Below, piece by piece: positions 17,206-25,700 of a DNA stretch of 31,445 nucleotides. Under the pieces are notes generated by a model. It was not told the DNA's origin. It ran no database searches and saw only the letters and a program-made list of their open reading frames with translations. Within the stretch, counting starts at the first letter, position 1. Each line of letters opens with the position of its first letter. The position numbers and the translations under genes were made by a program. This DNA comes from an uncultured Erysipelotrichaceae bacterium (lineage in GTDB: Bacteria > Bacillota_I > Bacilli_A > RFN20 > CAG-826): positions 1 to 31,445 of the forward strand of contig CAMYZF010000005.1 in assembly GCA_947303755.1 (NCBI GenBank). Direction: 5' to 3'.

Positions 17206-17211
17206 ATGATA
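17206..17211 (-). promoter_or_regulatory. Candidate -10 box of the O-acylation genes
   Basis: TATCAT on the minus strand lies 6 bases before ATG 17199. No convincing -35 box is seen. The box overlaps one arm of the inverted repeat at 17210-17233. Confidence 0.35.
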
Positions 17212-17239
17212 GCATTAGCAGTGAACAATGCTATTTTTT
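17210..17239 (+). terminator. Inverted repeat with plus-strand U tract
   Basis: TAGCATT (17210-17216) and AATGCTA (17227-17233) form a perfect 7-bp stem, followed on the plus strand by six T. As no plus-strand gene lies near, it may stop antisense transcription, or act as an operator over the promoter of the MBOAT gene. The right arm includes the stop codon of the TupA-like gene. Confidence 0.4.
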
Positions 17240-18118
17240 ATTAATTGGAAGTTTTAATCTTTCGCCCAAGATTAAATCATATTCTTCTGGCTTAAACCTA
17301 ATAAAACCAGCCCAAGTGAAAAATGTTGCTTCTCCAAAAACAGGTTTATTATCGAGGTCATAAAAGTCGACGCGAAGGTAATGGGTACCTTTCGACATTT
17401 CTTCGGCTTGTTTTAACATTTCATCCCAAAATGATGGTTTTGTATATTTGATTCCAGAGTTTTCATAATACTCTGTTACAAATGGAAGGAAGTTAAAATC
17501 ACGATCATAGAAATCATTTTTTCTCAAACAAAAATCAGAGTGTGCGATGCCAGTACAAATGGTCACAAATTCAACTTTTCCATTAAAGCAAGTGACTTTA
17601 TATTCGACGCTGTTGTTTTTACCCAAAGAATCAATGAAAGGTTCTGCAAGAATTCTACGTTCGACATTTTTATATGGCCATTCTCTTCCTAAAAGGAAGT
17701 AATTCTTTTCCAAGGATTTGCTTAATATCTTTTTGGCTTTTTTATAATCAAACGTTGCTTTGTCTTTGCAAATAACAAAACCGCCTGATGTGTGATTGGT
17801 TTTTAAAACAAATTGATTAGGAAGTTTGTCAAAATCAATATCATCAAATTTGTTCCATACTCCAAGAAGGGGGATTACGGTTAAACCTTTGTTAGTTGCA
17901 ATGTCTTTAACTTTGACCTTGTCAACCATACTTGTATAGATATCTTTTCTATCATTAAGTTTTAACCACTGAAGCTTTTCGCAAAAAGTCTTGGGATTGT
18001 CTAAATTAAGCTCATACCCAAGCCTTTTTTTGAATCTATTTTTAAGATATTTCTCATCGCTCCAATTGGCGGTGATGGCTAATCTAATTTTTTCTTTGGC
18101 CTTATAGAAAAATGACAT
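17231..18118 (-). CDS. TupA-like ATP-grasp protein (second copy)
   Basis: The 295-residue protein belongs to the TupA-like ATP-grasp family. From the ATG at 18118, the signatures are NPKTFCEKLQWLKLND near residue 40, FVLKTNHTSGGFVICKD near residue 108, NVERRILAEPFI near 152, VEYKVTCFNGKVEF near 171, and GEATFFTWAGFIRFKPEEYD near the end. ATP-grasp members form amide or ester bonds using ATP, so attachment of an amino acid to a uronic acid is a reasonable role next to the UDP-GalA pathway genes. A TTG 13 codons upstream is in frame but would overlap the epimerase gene by 32 bp, so the ATG is preferred. It differs clearly from the copy at 4246-5178, suggesting two separate modifications. The stop is TAG. 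Confidence 0.85.
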   Translation of the reverse strand: MSFFYKAKEKIRLAITANWSDEKYLKNRFKKRLGYELNLDNPKTFCEKLQWLKLNDRKDIYTSMVDKVKVKDIATNKGLTVIPLLGVWNKFDDIDFDKLPNQFVLKTNHTSGGFVICKDKATFDYKKAKKILSKSLEKNYFLLGREWPYKNVERRILAEPFIDSLGKNNSVEYKVTCFNGKVEFVTICTGIAHSDFCLRKNDFYDRDFNFLPFVTEYYENSGIKYTKPSFWDEMLKQAEEMSKGTHYLRVDFYDLDNKPVFGEATFFTWAGFIRFKPEEYDLILGERLKLPINKK

Positions 18119-18125
18119 GGTGTTT

Positions 18126-19145
18126 TTATTTATAAAAAGTTTTATACCACTCTGCAAATCTTCTAAGACCTTCTCTTAAACTTGTGGAAGGCTTGTATCC
18201 GAAATCTCTTTCTAAATCAGAAGTATCAGCATATGTAATAGGTACATCACCTTTTTGCATTGCAACAAGCTTCATATGCTTCTTGATATCGAAGTCTTTC
18301 GGAAGAACATTTGCTCTAAATAATTCTTCAGATAATATATTAACAAAATCTAAAAGATTTTCCGGCTTATTATTTCCGATATTATAAATTTTATATGGAG
18401 GGATTGGTAAACCATCTTCTCCATCCTTTTTAACAGGTGGTTTTTGCATCACTCTTACGATGCCTTCAACAATATCGTCTACATAAGTGAAATCTCTTTT
18501 GCAATTTCCATAATTAAAGATTTCAATTGTTTCACCTTTAACTAATTTGTTCGCAAATGAGAAATACGCCATATCAGGACGTCCCATAGGACCATAAACT
18601 GTAAAGAAGCGCAATCCGGTTGTTGGAATGTTATATAATTTGCTGTAAGCGTGCGCTAAAAGTTCGTCGGACTTCTTAGTAGCGGCATATAAGCTTACTG
18701 GATTATCAACCTTATCATCTGTAGAGAATGGAACTTTAGTATTTCCACCATAAACAGATGATGAGGATGCATATACTAAATGTTTAACAAGGTTATATCT
18801 ACATGCTTCAAGGATGTTATAGAATCCAATGATATTTGATTGGATATATGCATCTGGATGATCAATTGAATATCTAACACCTGCTTGAGCAGCTAGATTG
18901 ATAACAACATCGAACTTATATTCTTTGAATAAGTTATCAATGAATTGTTTATCAGAGATATCTCCTTTAACAAATACAAAGTTTTTAAAGGAAGAAAGCA
19001 TTTTTAATCTTTCCTCTTTTAAAGACACATCGTAGTAATCGTTTAGATTGTCCACTCCAACAATTTGATCATTGGTGGTTTCTAAAAGACGTTTCGTGAG
19101 GAACGCTCCAATAAATCCTGCTGCGCCTGTAATTAAAACGATCAT
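18126..19145 (-). CDS. UDP-glucuronate 4-epimerase-type SDR protein
   Basis: The 339-residue extended short-chain dehydrogenase/reductase has the NAD-binding TGAAGFIG (6-13), the catalytic Y153-x3-K157 pair in LYAATKKSDE, and LAAQAGVRYSIDHPDAY (84-100) and GPMGRPDMAYFSFA (185-198), which are typical of UDP-glucuronate 4-epimerases. The enzyme would turn UDP-GlcA into UDP-GalA. This fits the UDP-glucose dehydrogenase gene upstream in the same operon, which makes UDP-GlcA. The ATG overlaps the stop of the hypothetical gene before it (ATGA), with AAGG as ribosome-binding site, so the two are translationally coupled. A related 4-epimerase acting on another UDP-sugar is the main alternative. Confidence 0.9.
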   Translation of the reverse strand: MIVLITGAAGFIGAFLTKRLLETTNDQIVGVDNLNDYYDVSLKEERLKMLSSFKNFVFVKGDISDKQFIDNLFKEYKFDVVINLAAQAGVRYSIDHPDAYIQSNIIGFYNILEACRYNLVKHLVYASSSSVYGGNTKVPFSTDDKVDNPVSLYAATKKSDELLAHAYSKLYNIPTTGLRFFTVYGPMGRPDMAYFSFANKLVKGETIEIFNYGNCKRDFTYVDDIVEGIVRVMQKPPVKKDGEDGLPIPPYKIYNIGNNKPENLLDFVNILSEELFRANVLPKDFDIKKHMKLVAMQKGDVPITYADTSDLERDFGYKPSTSLREGLRRFAEWYKTFYK

Positions 19146-20269
19146 TGCTGTGCCTTATCCAATTTTATCAATTTATAATAAACCTTCATTTTGGTTTCAG
19201 AAATATCACCATCGTATCTTTCTTCTAAAACACTTATAGTAGCTAAGTACCTTTCGTGAACAACATATTTTTTATCGACAAATTCCTTTGCCCAATTTCC
19301 TTTAACTAGGACATTATTATCTTCGATTTCAAACTTAAAGGTTTTTGTAACAGAATCATAACTACGTAAAGCACCTATTTTTACTATTCTTTCCTTTTCT
19401 TGAAGAGTATATTTTTTTATTCTTGCATTAATTTCCGCAAGATGGTCTATATTTACGCGTTTTTTCAAAGGTTCTTCGAGGGTAGAATTGTCAGTAATAA
19501 ATAAATCAAAATCTTCTTTTTCCTTAGATAATTTATTGATTAATTCTCTGGCGGGGTTTATTAATTTGGGGTTAGACACCATTTCCTTAGATATATCGTC
19601 TATATTGTTAGCACTAAGAATATTTGCAATCGTTTTGAAAGCCGAAATACTTGAGTTCTCGGGAATCAAACTATCCAGTGATTTAGAATAAAACCTTAGA
19701 ACAAACGATCCTGGCTCGAATTCTACCATTAAATCATCTTTTTTCTTGTAAGTGGAACTGTTAAACATAGACACAACTTTATTAGAAACGAAAGCCAACA
19801 GAGAAGCTTTAATGGAGTGTTTATGTGAGTATGGATTTAAATGGAAGTCAAGAACTGGGCTATCTGCCTTGAGAGTTAAATACTTAGCGGATTCTAAAAT
19901 TGATTCAGAATTGTCAAGGATTGGAACAAAATCATCGCCCTCAGTTAAAACTTCTGCAGGCATGCTTTTGGAGATAGTGTATGAATAAGAATCGTTGTTG
20001 TAATCATGATTAACAACAAAATATTTGTCAACATTCACATTTATAAACGCTTTTTGGATGCTTAATTCTCCTCTGCACATTTTATTAATTGTGTCATCGT
20101 TAACATTTATAACCACCCATTGCTCGTGATGTTCATCACTTTCCTTTTCAACAAAAAGGAAAAGTTTTCCTTTTTCGTTTTGGCACAAAAACAAAACTGG
20201 GTAGTCGATTTTAACCAAAACCCTTTCTATTCTTAAATTCCCTAATTTACCTAAATTAATTGTCTTCAT
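19142..20269 (-). CDS. Hypothetical protein, DUF6575-like N-terminus
   Basis: The 375-residue protein has no catalytic motif that I recognise. Residues of about 1-110 (LGKLGNLRIERVLVKIDYPV, then LFLCQNEKGKLFLFVEK and QWVVINV) resemble, from memory, the DUF6575 family. The middle part (about 115-240) is mixed, and the C-terminal third has charged helices with KKRVNIDHLAEINARIKKY near 265. No signal peptide or membrane segment is seen. The ATG overlaps the preceding 138-codon gene by 14 bp, and its TGA stop overlaps the epimerase ATG. These two hypothetical genes are thus embedded between sugar-nucleotide genes. A defence or stress pair, or a sugar-pathway accessory, are both possible; no function is assigned. 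Confidence 0.75.
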   Translation of the reverse strand: MKTINLGKLGNLRIERVLVKIDYPVLFLCQNEKGKLFLFVEKESDEHHEQWVVINVNDDTINKMCRGELSIQKAFINVNVDKYFVVNHDYNNDSYSYTISKSMPAEVLTEGDDFVPILDNSESILESAKYLTLKADSPVLDFHLNPYSHKHSIKASLLAFVSNKVVSMFNSSTYKKKDDLMVEFEPGSFVLRFYSKSLDSLIPENSSISAFKTIANILSANNIDDISKEMVSNPKLINPARELINKLSKEKEDFDLFITDNSTLEEPLKKRVNIDHLAEINARIKKYTLQEKERIVKIGALRSYDSVTKTFKFEIEDNNVLVKGNWAKEFVDKKYVVHERYLATISVLEERYDGDISETKMKVYYKLIKLDKAQQ

Positions 20270-20672
20270 TGTGGATTATCTCCAAACATACAAAATCTTC
20301 GCAAGGGTTATTACCATAAGTATCGTATAAAAAATATGAGATATGGCCTTTAATTGGATCAGCTTTTGTAGAAATGCCTTTTTTAATTGTTGTAAAACCA
20401 ACAGCATACCCATTGTGTCTTTTCCAAAATGATTTAATTGGTCCGACAGCGCTATTCAATTCTTCTATAGAAGAATATAACGAGAGAGAGTAGGAGTCTG
20501 GATCGTTAGGATCAAATGTTGCCGAATTAATACGACCAGGTTCAAGGAAAGAAGGCAGAAACGATTGAATACTACATTTATTATCAATCAACGCTCTTAC
20601 AACATTAGTATGATCGACGTGTTCTGTTTCACTCGGGATAAATTTTTGAGGAATATTATCAACAAATTTCAT
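20256..20672 (-). CDS. Hypothetical protein, first gene of a coupled pair
   Basis: The 138-residue soluble protein is not recognised. It is rich in aromatic and polar residues, with a central VGPIKSFWKRHNGYAVGFTT and a C-terminal HISYFLYDTYGNNPCEDFVCL. There is no signal peptide or membrane helix. The start is well supported: AAGGG lies 7 bases before ATG 20672, one base after the stop of UDP-glucose dehydrogenase. The end overlaps the next hypothetical gene by 14 bp. The pair probably works together, because the overlap forces coupled translation. Confidence 0.72.
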   Translation of the reverse strand: MKFVDNIPQKFIPSETEHVDHTNVVRALIDNKCSIQSFLPSFLEPGRINSATFDPNDPDSYSLSLYSSIEELNSAVGPIKSFWKRHNGYAVGFTTIKKGISTKADPIKGHISYFLYDTYGNNPCEDFVCLEIIHNEDN

Positions 20673-20673
20673 T

Positions 20674-21882
20674 TTAATCCCTTCTTAGCAAGTCTCTTGT
20701 ATAGACTTTATTCTTAACATCATCCAAGGATGAATCATATCTATTTGCAATAATAACTCTAGACATCTTTTTAAATTCATTGAAATCTTTGACAACTTTA
20801 GAATTGAAGAACTCTTCATCTTTAAGTGTTGGTTCATATATGATGATTGTCGCGCCTTTCGCGTTCAATCGTTTCATAACACCTTGAATTGAAGACGCTC
20901 TAAAGTTATCTGAACCAGATTTCATAGTTAATCTATAGATTCCAATAACGACTTTATCTTTGCCATCATTCTTATATCCAGCAAGTTCAAGAACTTTATC
21001 TGCGATGAAATCTTTTCTTGTTCTGTTAGATTCAACGATCGCTGATATAAGGTTTTCTGGAACATCGGCAAAGTTCGCTCTTAATTCTTTGGTGTCTTTA
21101 GGCAAGCAATAACCGCCATAACCAAATGATGGGTTATTATAGAAATCTCCTATACGAGGATCACCACATACACCTTTGATGATATCTAAGGTATCTAAAC
21201 CTTTGGTTTGAGCAAAGGTATCTAATTCATTAAAGTACGCAACTCTTAAAGCAAGATAAGTATTTGCAAATAATTTAACCGCTTCTGCTTCAGTACATCC
21301 TAAGATATGAATAGGGATGTCTTTTTTAATTGCGCCTTCTTTTAGAAGTTCAGCGAATTCTTTTGCTTTAGATAGGTAAGGTTCTTTTTTCTCAGGAACA
21401 CCTACCACAATTCTTGAAGGATAAAGATTGTCGTACAAAGCTTTTCCTTCCCTTAAAAATTCTGGAGAAAAAAGAATCTTATCATATTGATATTTTTCTC
21501 TAATATGTTTTGTGAAACCCACTCCAACGGTGGATTTAACAATTATCCAAGCATTTGGATTAACCTTCTTAACTTGTTCGATAACAGATTCAACAGACGA
21601 TGTATCAAACATGTTTGTTTTTGAATCATAGTTGGTTGGTGTAGCAATAATAACTAGTTCTGATTCTTTATATGTTTTTTCACCATCAAGAGTTGCGGTT
21701 AAATCTAGTGATTTAGTCGCTAAATACTCTTCAATCTCTTTATCAACGATTGGAGATTTTTTTGAGTTGATTAAATCTACCTTAGATGCCACTACATCTA
21801 CGGCATAAACTTTGTTCTTTTGGGCTAGGATTATAGCATTAGATAATCCAACGTAACCTGTTCCCGCTACTGAAATTTTCAT
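20674..21882 (-). CDS. ugd: UDP-glucose 6-dehydrogenase
   Basis: This enzyme makes UDP-glucuronate from UDP-glucose with two NAD+. The 402-residue product starts with the Rossmann motif ISVAGTGYVGLSNAIILAQ (3-21). It has the ATPTNYD (80-86) and KSTVGVGFT (116-124) loops, SPEFLREGKALYD (139-151), and the catalytic Cys259 in GYGGYCLPKDTKEL (254-267). The length of about 400 fits the shorter class common in Firmicutes capsule clusters. It is the first gene of the operon, which continues with the hypothetical pair and the UDP-GlcA 4-epimerase, giving UDP-GalA. A TATTAT box ends 7 bases before the ATG. Confidence 0.95.
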   Translation of the reverse strand: MKISVAGTGYVGLSNAIILAQKNKVYAVDVVASKVDLINSKKSPIVDKEIEEYLATKSLDLTATLDGEKTYKESELVIIATPTNYDSKTNMFDTSSVESVIEQVKKVNPNAWIIVKSTVGVGFTKHIREKYQYDKILFSPEFLREGKALYDNLYPSRIVVGVPEKKEPYLSKAKEFAELLKEGAIKKDIPIHILGCTEAEAVKLFANTYLALRVAYFNELDTFAQTKGLDTLDIIKGVCGDPRIGDFYNNPSFGYGGYCLPKDTKELRANFADVPENLISAIVESNRTRKDFIADKVLELAGYKNDGKDKVVIGIYRLTMKSGSDNFRASSIQGVMKRLNAKGATIIIYEPTLKDEEFFNSKVVKDFNEFKKMSRVIIANRYDSSLDDVKNKVYTRDLLRRD

Positions 21883-21889
21883 ATTATGA

Positions 21890-21895
21890 ATAATA
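21890..21895 (-). promoter_or_regulatory. Candidate -10 box of the ugd operon
   Basis: TATTAT on the minus strand ends 7 bases before ATG 21882, so transcription would begin at about the start codon. No good -35 box is visible at 16-18 bases and no Shine-Dalgarno sequence is present. Confidence 0.4.
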
Positions 21896-22110
21896 TATCA
21901 TAATAAAAACGAATTGTGAAAATATTAAATTATATAGGTGATCGTATGGAGATCAATCGGTTAATTCTAAAAGATTAAAATATATCTTGCTTTATAAATA
22001 ATAGGATTCTATTTTTTCAACGAATATACGAATTATATTCGTCAAAGAATTTTACTATATTGGTTGCCGGAAATTTATCAGAGAAAGATGCTTTGTCTTT
22101 GCAAATCTCT
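21896..22110. other. AT-rich intergenic stretch with an 8-bp palindrome
   Basis: This stretch separates the glycan operon from the NTPase island. It has no convincing ORF. The clearest structure is CGAATATA (22021-22028) facing TATATTCG (22034-22041) across 5 bases. It has no U tract on either side, so it looks more like an operator or junction remnant than a terminator. Confidence 0.45.
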
Positions 22111-22701
22111 TTAACAAAAAATCTTTTTTATACGGGCATCGTTCGGAAGATAACCGCAGAACTGTAATTCTGTTGAACTAAAATCAAATTTAAAAATTAG
22201 AGTTTTTGCATCATGTGTAGTACCGAATCCAATATCGCTATAAACGGGGCTAATTTTAAAGAAAAAGCTTTTGTCTTGCTTAAATAGACGATGTGAGTAT
22301 GAATCTATCTGAGGATAAATGTTGGTTTTTATGTATTTATAGTGCTCACATTTATTTTCCAAATATTCTTCGTCAAAAAAATAGCTGTCATTTTTAAATT
22401 CGAGATAGTTTTTCCCCGAATCGTCTTTTTTGATAATTCCACCGGTTTCTTCCAGCACCACTTGCTCTGGATCGTAATTATCTGGAAAACGCTCACCAAA
22501 ATACAATTTATCCATTGTTTTTTGATCATAGATCATTTCAATTTCAACGATGATGTCATTTTCGCTGCGATCGAAAAAAGTTAAAACGAAATCTAGTGTT
22601 CCATCGTAATGATATCCTTCAGAAGACGTAACACCAAAAGTATAATGATTTCTCAAAATTGGAAATTGTTCAGTTAATTCTTGGTGATTGAACGATTGCA
22701 T
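22111..22701 (-). CDS. Hypothetical protein, downstream partner of the YobI-like NTPase
   Basis: The 196-residue soluble protein is not recognised. It is acidic and aromatic, with a mid-section VLEETGGIIKKDDSGKNYLE and a C-terminal VYSDIGFGTTHDAKTLIFKF. No membrane segment, signal peptide or nuclease motif is visible. It lies 47 bases downstream of the NTPase stop, in the same direction, and no promoter-like -10 box lies close to its ATG, so co-transcription with the NTPase is likely. A small hairpin (GCGA-CAAA-TCGC, about 22721-22735) in the gap could reduce read-through. The role could be effector, sensor or inhibitor; none is shown by sequence. Confidence 0.7.
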   Translation of the reverse strand: MQSFNHQELTEQFPILRNHYTFGVTSSEGYHYDGTLDFVLTFFDRSENDIIVEIEMIYDQKTMDKLYFGERFPDNYDPEQVVLEETGGIIKKDDSGKNYLEFKNDSYFFDEEYLENKCEHYKYIKTNIYPQIDSYSHRLFKQDKSFFFKISPVYSDIGFGTTHDAKTLIFKFDFSSTELQFCGYLPNDARIKKIFC

Positions 22702-22748
22702 TGCTTGAATCGTTGAAAAAGACGCGATTTGTCGCTAAGAGTAAATTA

Positions 22749-25700
22749 TTATGCGTTCTCAACTATTCTTATAAGATTAACAACATTTATTGTGGTATGG
22801 TTTTTTGATTTTCGAACTGGTGAAATGATACTTTTTTTGAATAAGTAATCGATACAAGGATTATTCCTTATTTCTACTGTTTTGACCCTAGACTTAAAAC
22901 CTTCGTGCTTTAATAAATGTTCATACAATGCTGGCTGCAATTTTCTAAAAAATTCAACCGTTTCCAAATCGTTATATAAATCAAAGCACAACTTGATAAT
23001 AGCATCACGTTTTTCGTCTAACAATCTAGAGTTCGATAATAATTCAAACATCAGAACAGGATCAAAAACAAACGATTGATTATCATTGATTATAAGCAAC
23101 ACATTATCGCATAACTGCTTATTGTTTAAATTATCACTACTAATTAGTTGTTTAAAATCTTTGATTGCAGCTAGTTTTGTTTTAGAAAGAACTTCATCAT
23201 TTTCTAAAATCTTATTAAGTTCGTCGGCGTCAAGAACAAGCATTTTAAGAAATTCAACTAAGGATTGATCATGAATCAGCATTGCGATAAGTGTCTCGAT
23301 TTTACCTTTGCATTTAATCATGTTCTCCTTATTGACTTCAATATTCTTGTGTTCCAACAAATCGCAGCATATTAAGTCGTCATTGATTTCGTCAGGAGTG
23401 AAAGATACATTAACATATCTCACCAACTTACGTTTGACATGATTGTTCTCGAAAATCCATTCGTTAATAATAGAGTTCACCAGATTTTTATCAACAAGAT
23501 TATCCTGGAAATGTTCATTATTAATTTCAATGAAGTGAGCCAAATCACTATGGTTTATACCTTCTTTTTTATGTAATATGGAAAGATTGGACCACTTTTT
23601 TGACAGTTTGTTGTGGTACAAAAGCAAAGAACATATTTCAGACCCAAATCTAGCATCGTAATCAATCTCGTTATTAAACTTTTTTATAAATGACTCTTTA
23701 ACTGTTATATCTACGCTACTATCCGAAAGAACATCGATAATTATTTGATTATCCTCATCTACAGAATCAATGTTATTAACAATTTCCAATATGGTTTGTG
23801 TTATGTTTTCTTTAAAATAATTAGAAATCGCCTTATCGCATTTTATTAGAGATGAAATGCTTATCAAATTTGTTTTTAGATAATAGAGTTCAATTATTTT
23901 GATATTTACAAAATTAATCTCAAACATACATTTATCTACTATCTGGATCATTAAATCTTCCCATTTTTTATTCTTAGTATCCATGTAGTCTATGTTAATG
24001 ATTTTGCGAACATTAAAGGTGCTTAGATAATCAATTAAGCTATTCTTATCAGAAATAGGTAAGAAGGCTTCTAAAACATGATTAAAATTGCTGATAAAAT
24101 TACAAATGATTTCTTTATTAAGAAGTTCAATTTGTATTTCACCTTTCCTAAGGAACATCAACAAAGTTAAGTTGTGAATTTGGTCTTGAGTTAATTCGCC
24201 AGTGTTTATAATCTTGTTCACAATGTTGATATCTTTCTTCATCAATTCAGTAATCAATACCTCGGATTCATAACCAAGCGAATAATAATTAGCAACAAAT
24301 TGAATTGTTTCTTCTTCTCCAGAAGATAAATAATTGAGGAAAAATGATTTCTTCTCAAGATTTCCTTCGTGTGTAAATAAATATTCAATTAAAGAATAGT
24401 TAAGAATATATTTGTTTCCAAATTCGTTGTCGTTAAGTGAGTCAATAATAAGCTCACAATTGTCTAAATGCTGTTCATAGTTTTGAGGTTTATCAGAAAC
24501 AACATTATCAATAAATGTTGAATTGATTTTAGAATTTTTTTGACCAACAAAAATAAAGTAAGATTCATCAATATATCCATTTCTAACCGCAAAAGAAAGA
24601 TAATTATCCATTAACAATTTGTTGTTCTCATCAATGGTAGATTTTAGTGAGACTAACTCCTTCAGTTTCATACCACTAATCTTTTGAATCTTATCAAATA
24701 GTTGCTTTTTTTCTTGATAAAGCGGTTCTTGATATTCTCCTTTAATTTGTTGTTCTATTTCGAACGGGGTTCGTTGAAGAGTTGCAGAAATAGTGTCAAT
24801 ATTCATATATTTAATTGAATTTACCGTACTCACAGAACCATAATAATTCGCGATTGAGCTAATTTTGATATAGATACCGGCTTTGATATCTTTGAATGTT
24901 TCTATCGAATCGAGTTCAAAATAACCGGACGGAATACTCGTAGATGTGCTACCGCTTTTTGCCAATATACCGGCTATCATTTCTTTTAAATTAGAAATAT
25001 TTTTTATGACTAAGACATTATTTTTAGATTCTTCAATTTTTTTGTCTATTTCAGCAATTTGGTTTTTTAATGCTTTTGTATATGCTTGGATTAATTCCAT
25101 TTTCTTAGTGTTAAATAAACCCACTAATTCCCCTTCTCCTTTTTGCAATAAAACATAATCCTCAAAACAAAGGTTTTTATAGGTCATCATCGCAAAAAGC
25201 TTTTCGTTTTTACTAACATCATCATCAATTTGCAAGAGTTTTTTAGAGAAAAAATAATAATCATTAACAATATTATTCAAAATTCTTTTCTCGTGGATAA
25301 AACGAGATACTCTTTGAATAAATAAGTCGCTTAACTGTCCATTACCAACCGCATCAAAAATATGGTCGGCAACATTTTGAGGGGTTAAAACAGGCAAAAA
25401 TGAAATCATAAAATCAAAAAACTTTGCTCGATCAGACGCAGAAGCAAAAAATTCGTCCGAAACACAATAAATAAACGTAATCTTTCTATTTATCCTTTTA
25501 TTGTCATTAATAACTTGATTTATTTCCCTTAATTTAGTGAATATATTTATTGAGTCAAACCTATCGATATCTTCAAAGATTACGACATCAATTTTGGTTT
25601 TCTTGAAATAGTAGATTATTTCATCCAAAAACAGATTTAGGACTGAACCATTGTTGATTTTTGTAAATTCTATTTCTATATTCTTAATCGAAATCTTTCT

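Noticed and set aside
19142..19145. Mycoplasma-type code with TGA as Trp
   Set aside because: TGA ends a gene in an ATGA overlap with the epimerase start, and Trp is written TGG in the proteins examined.
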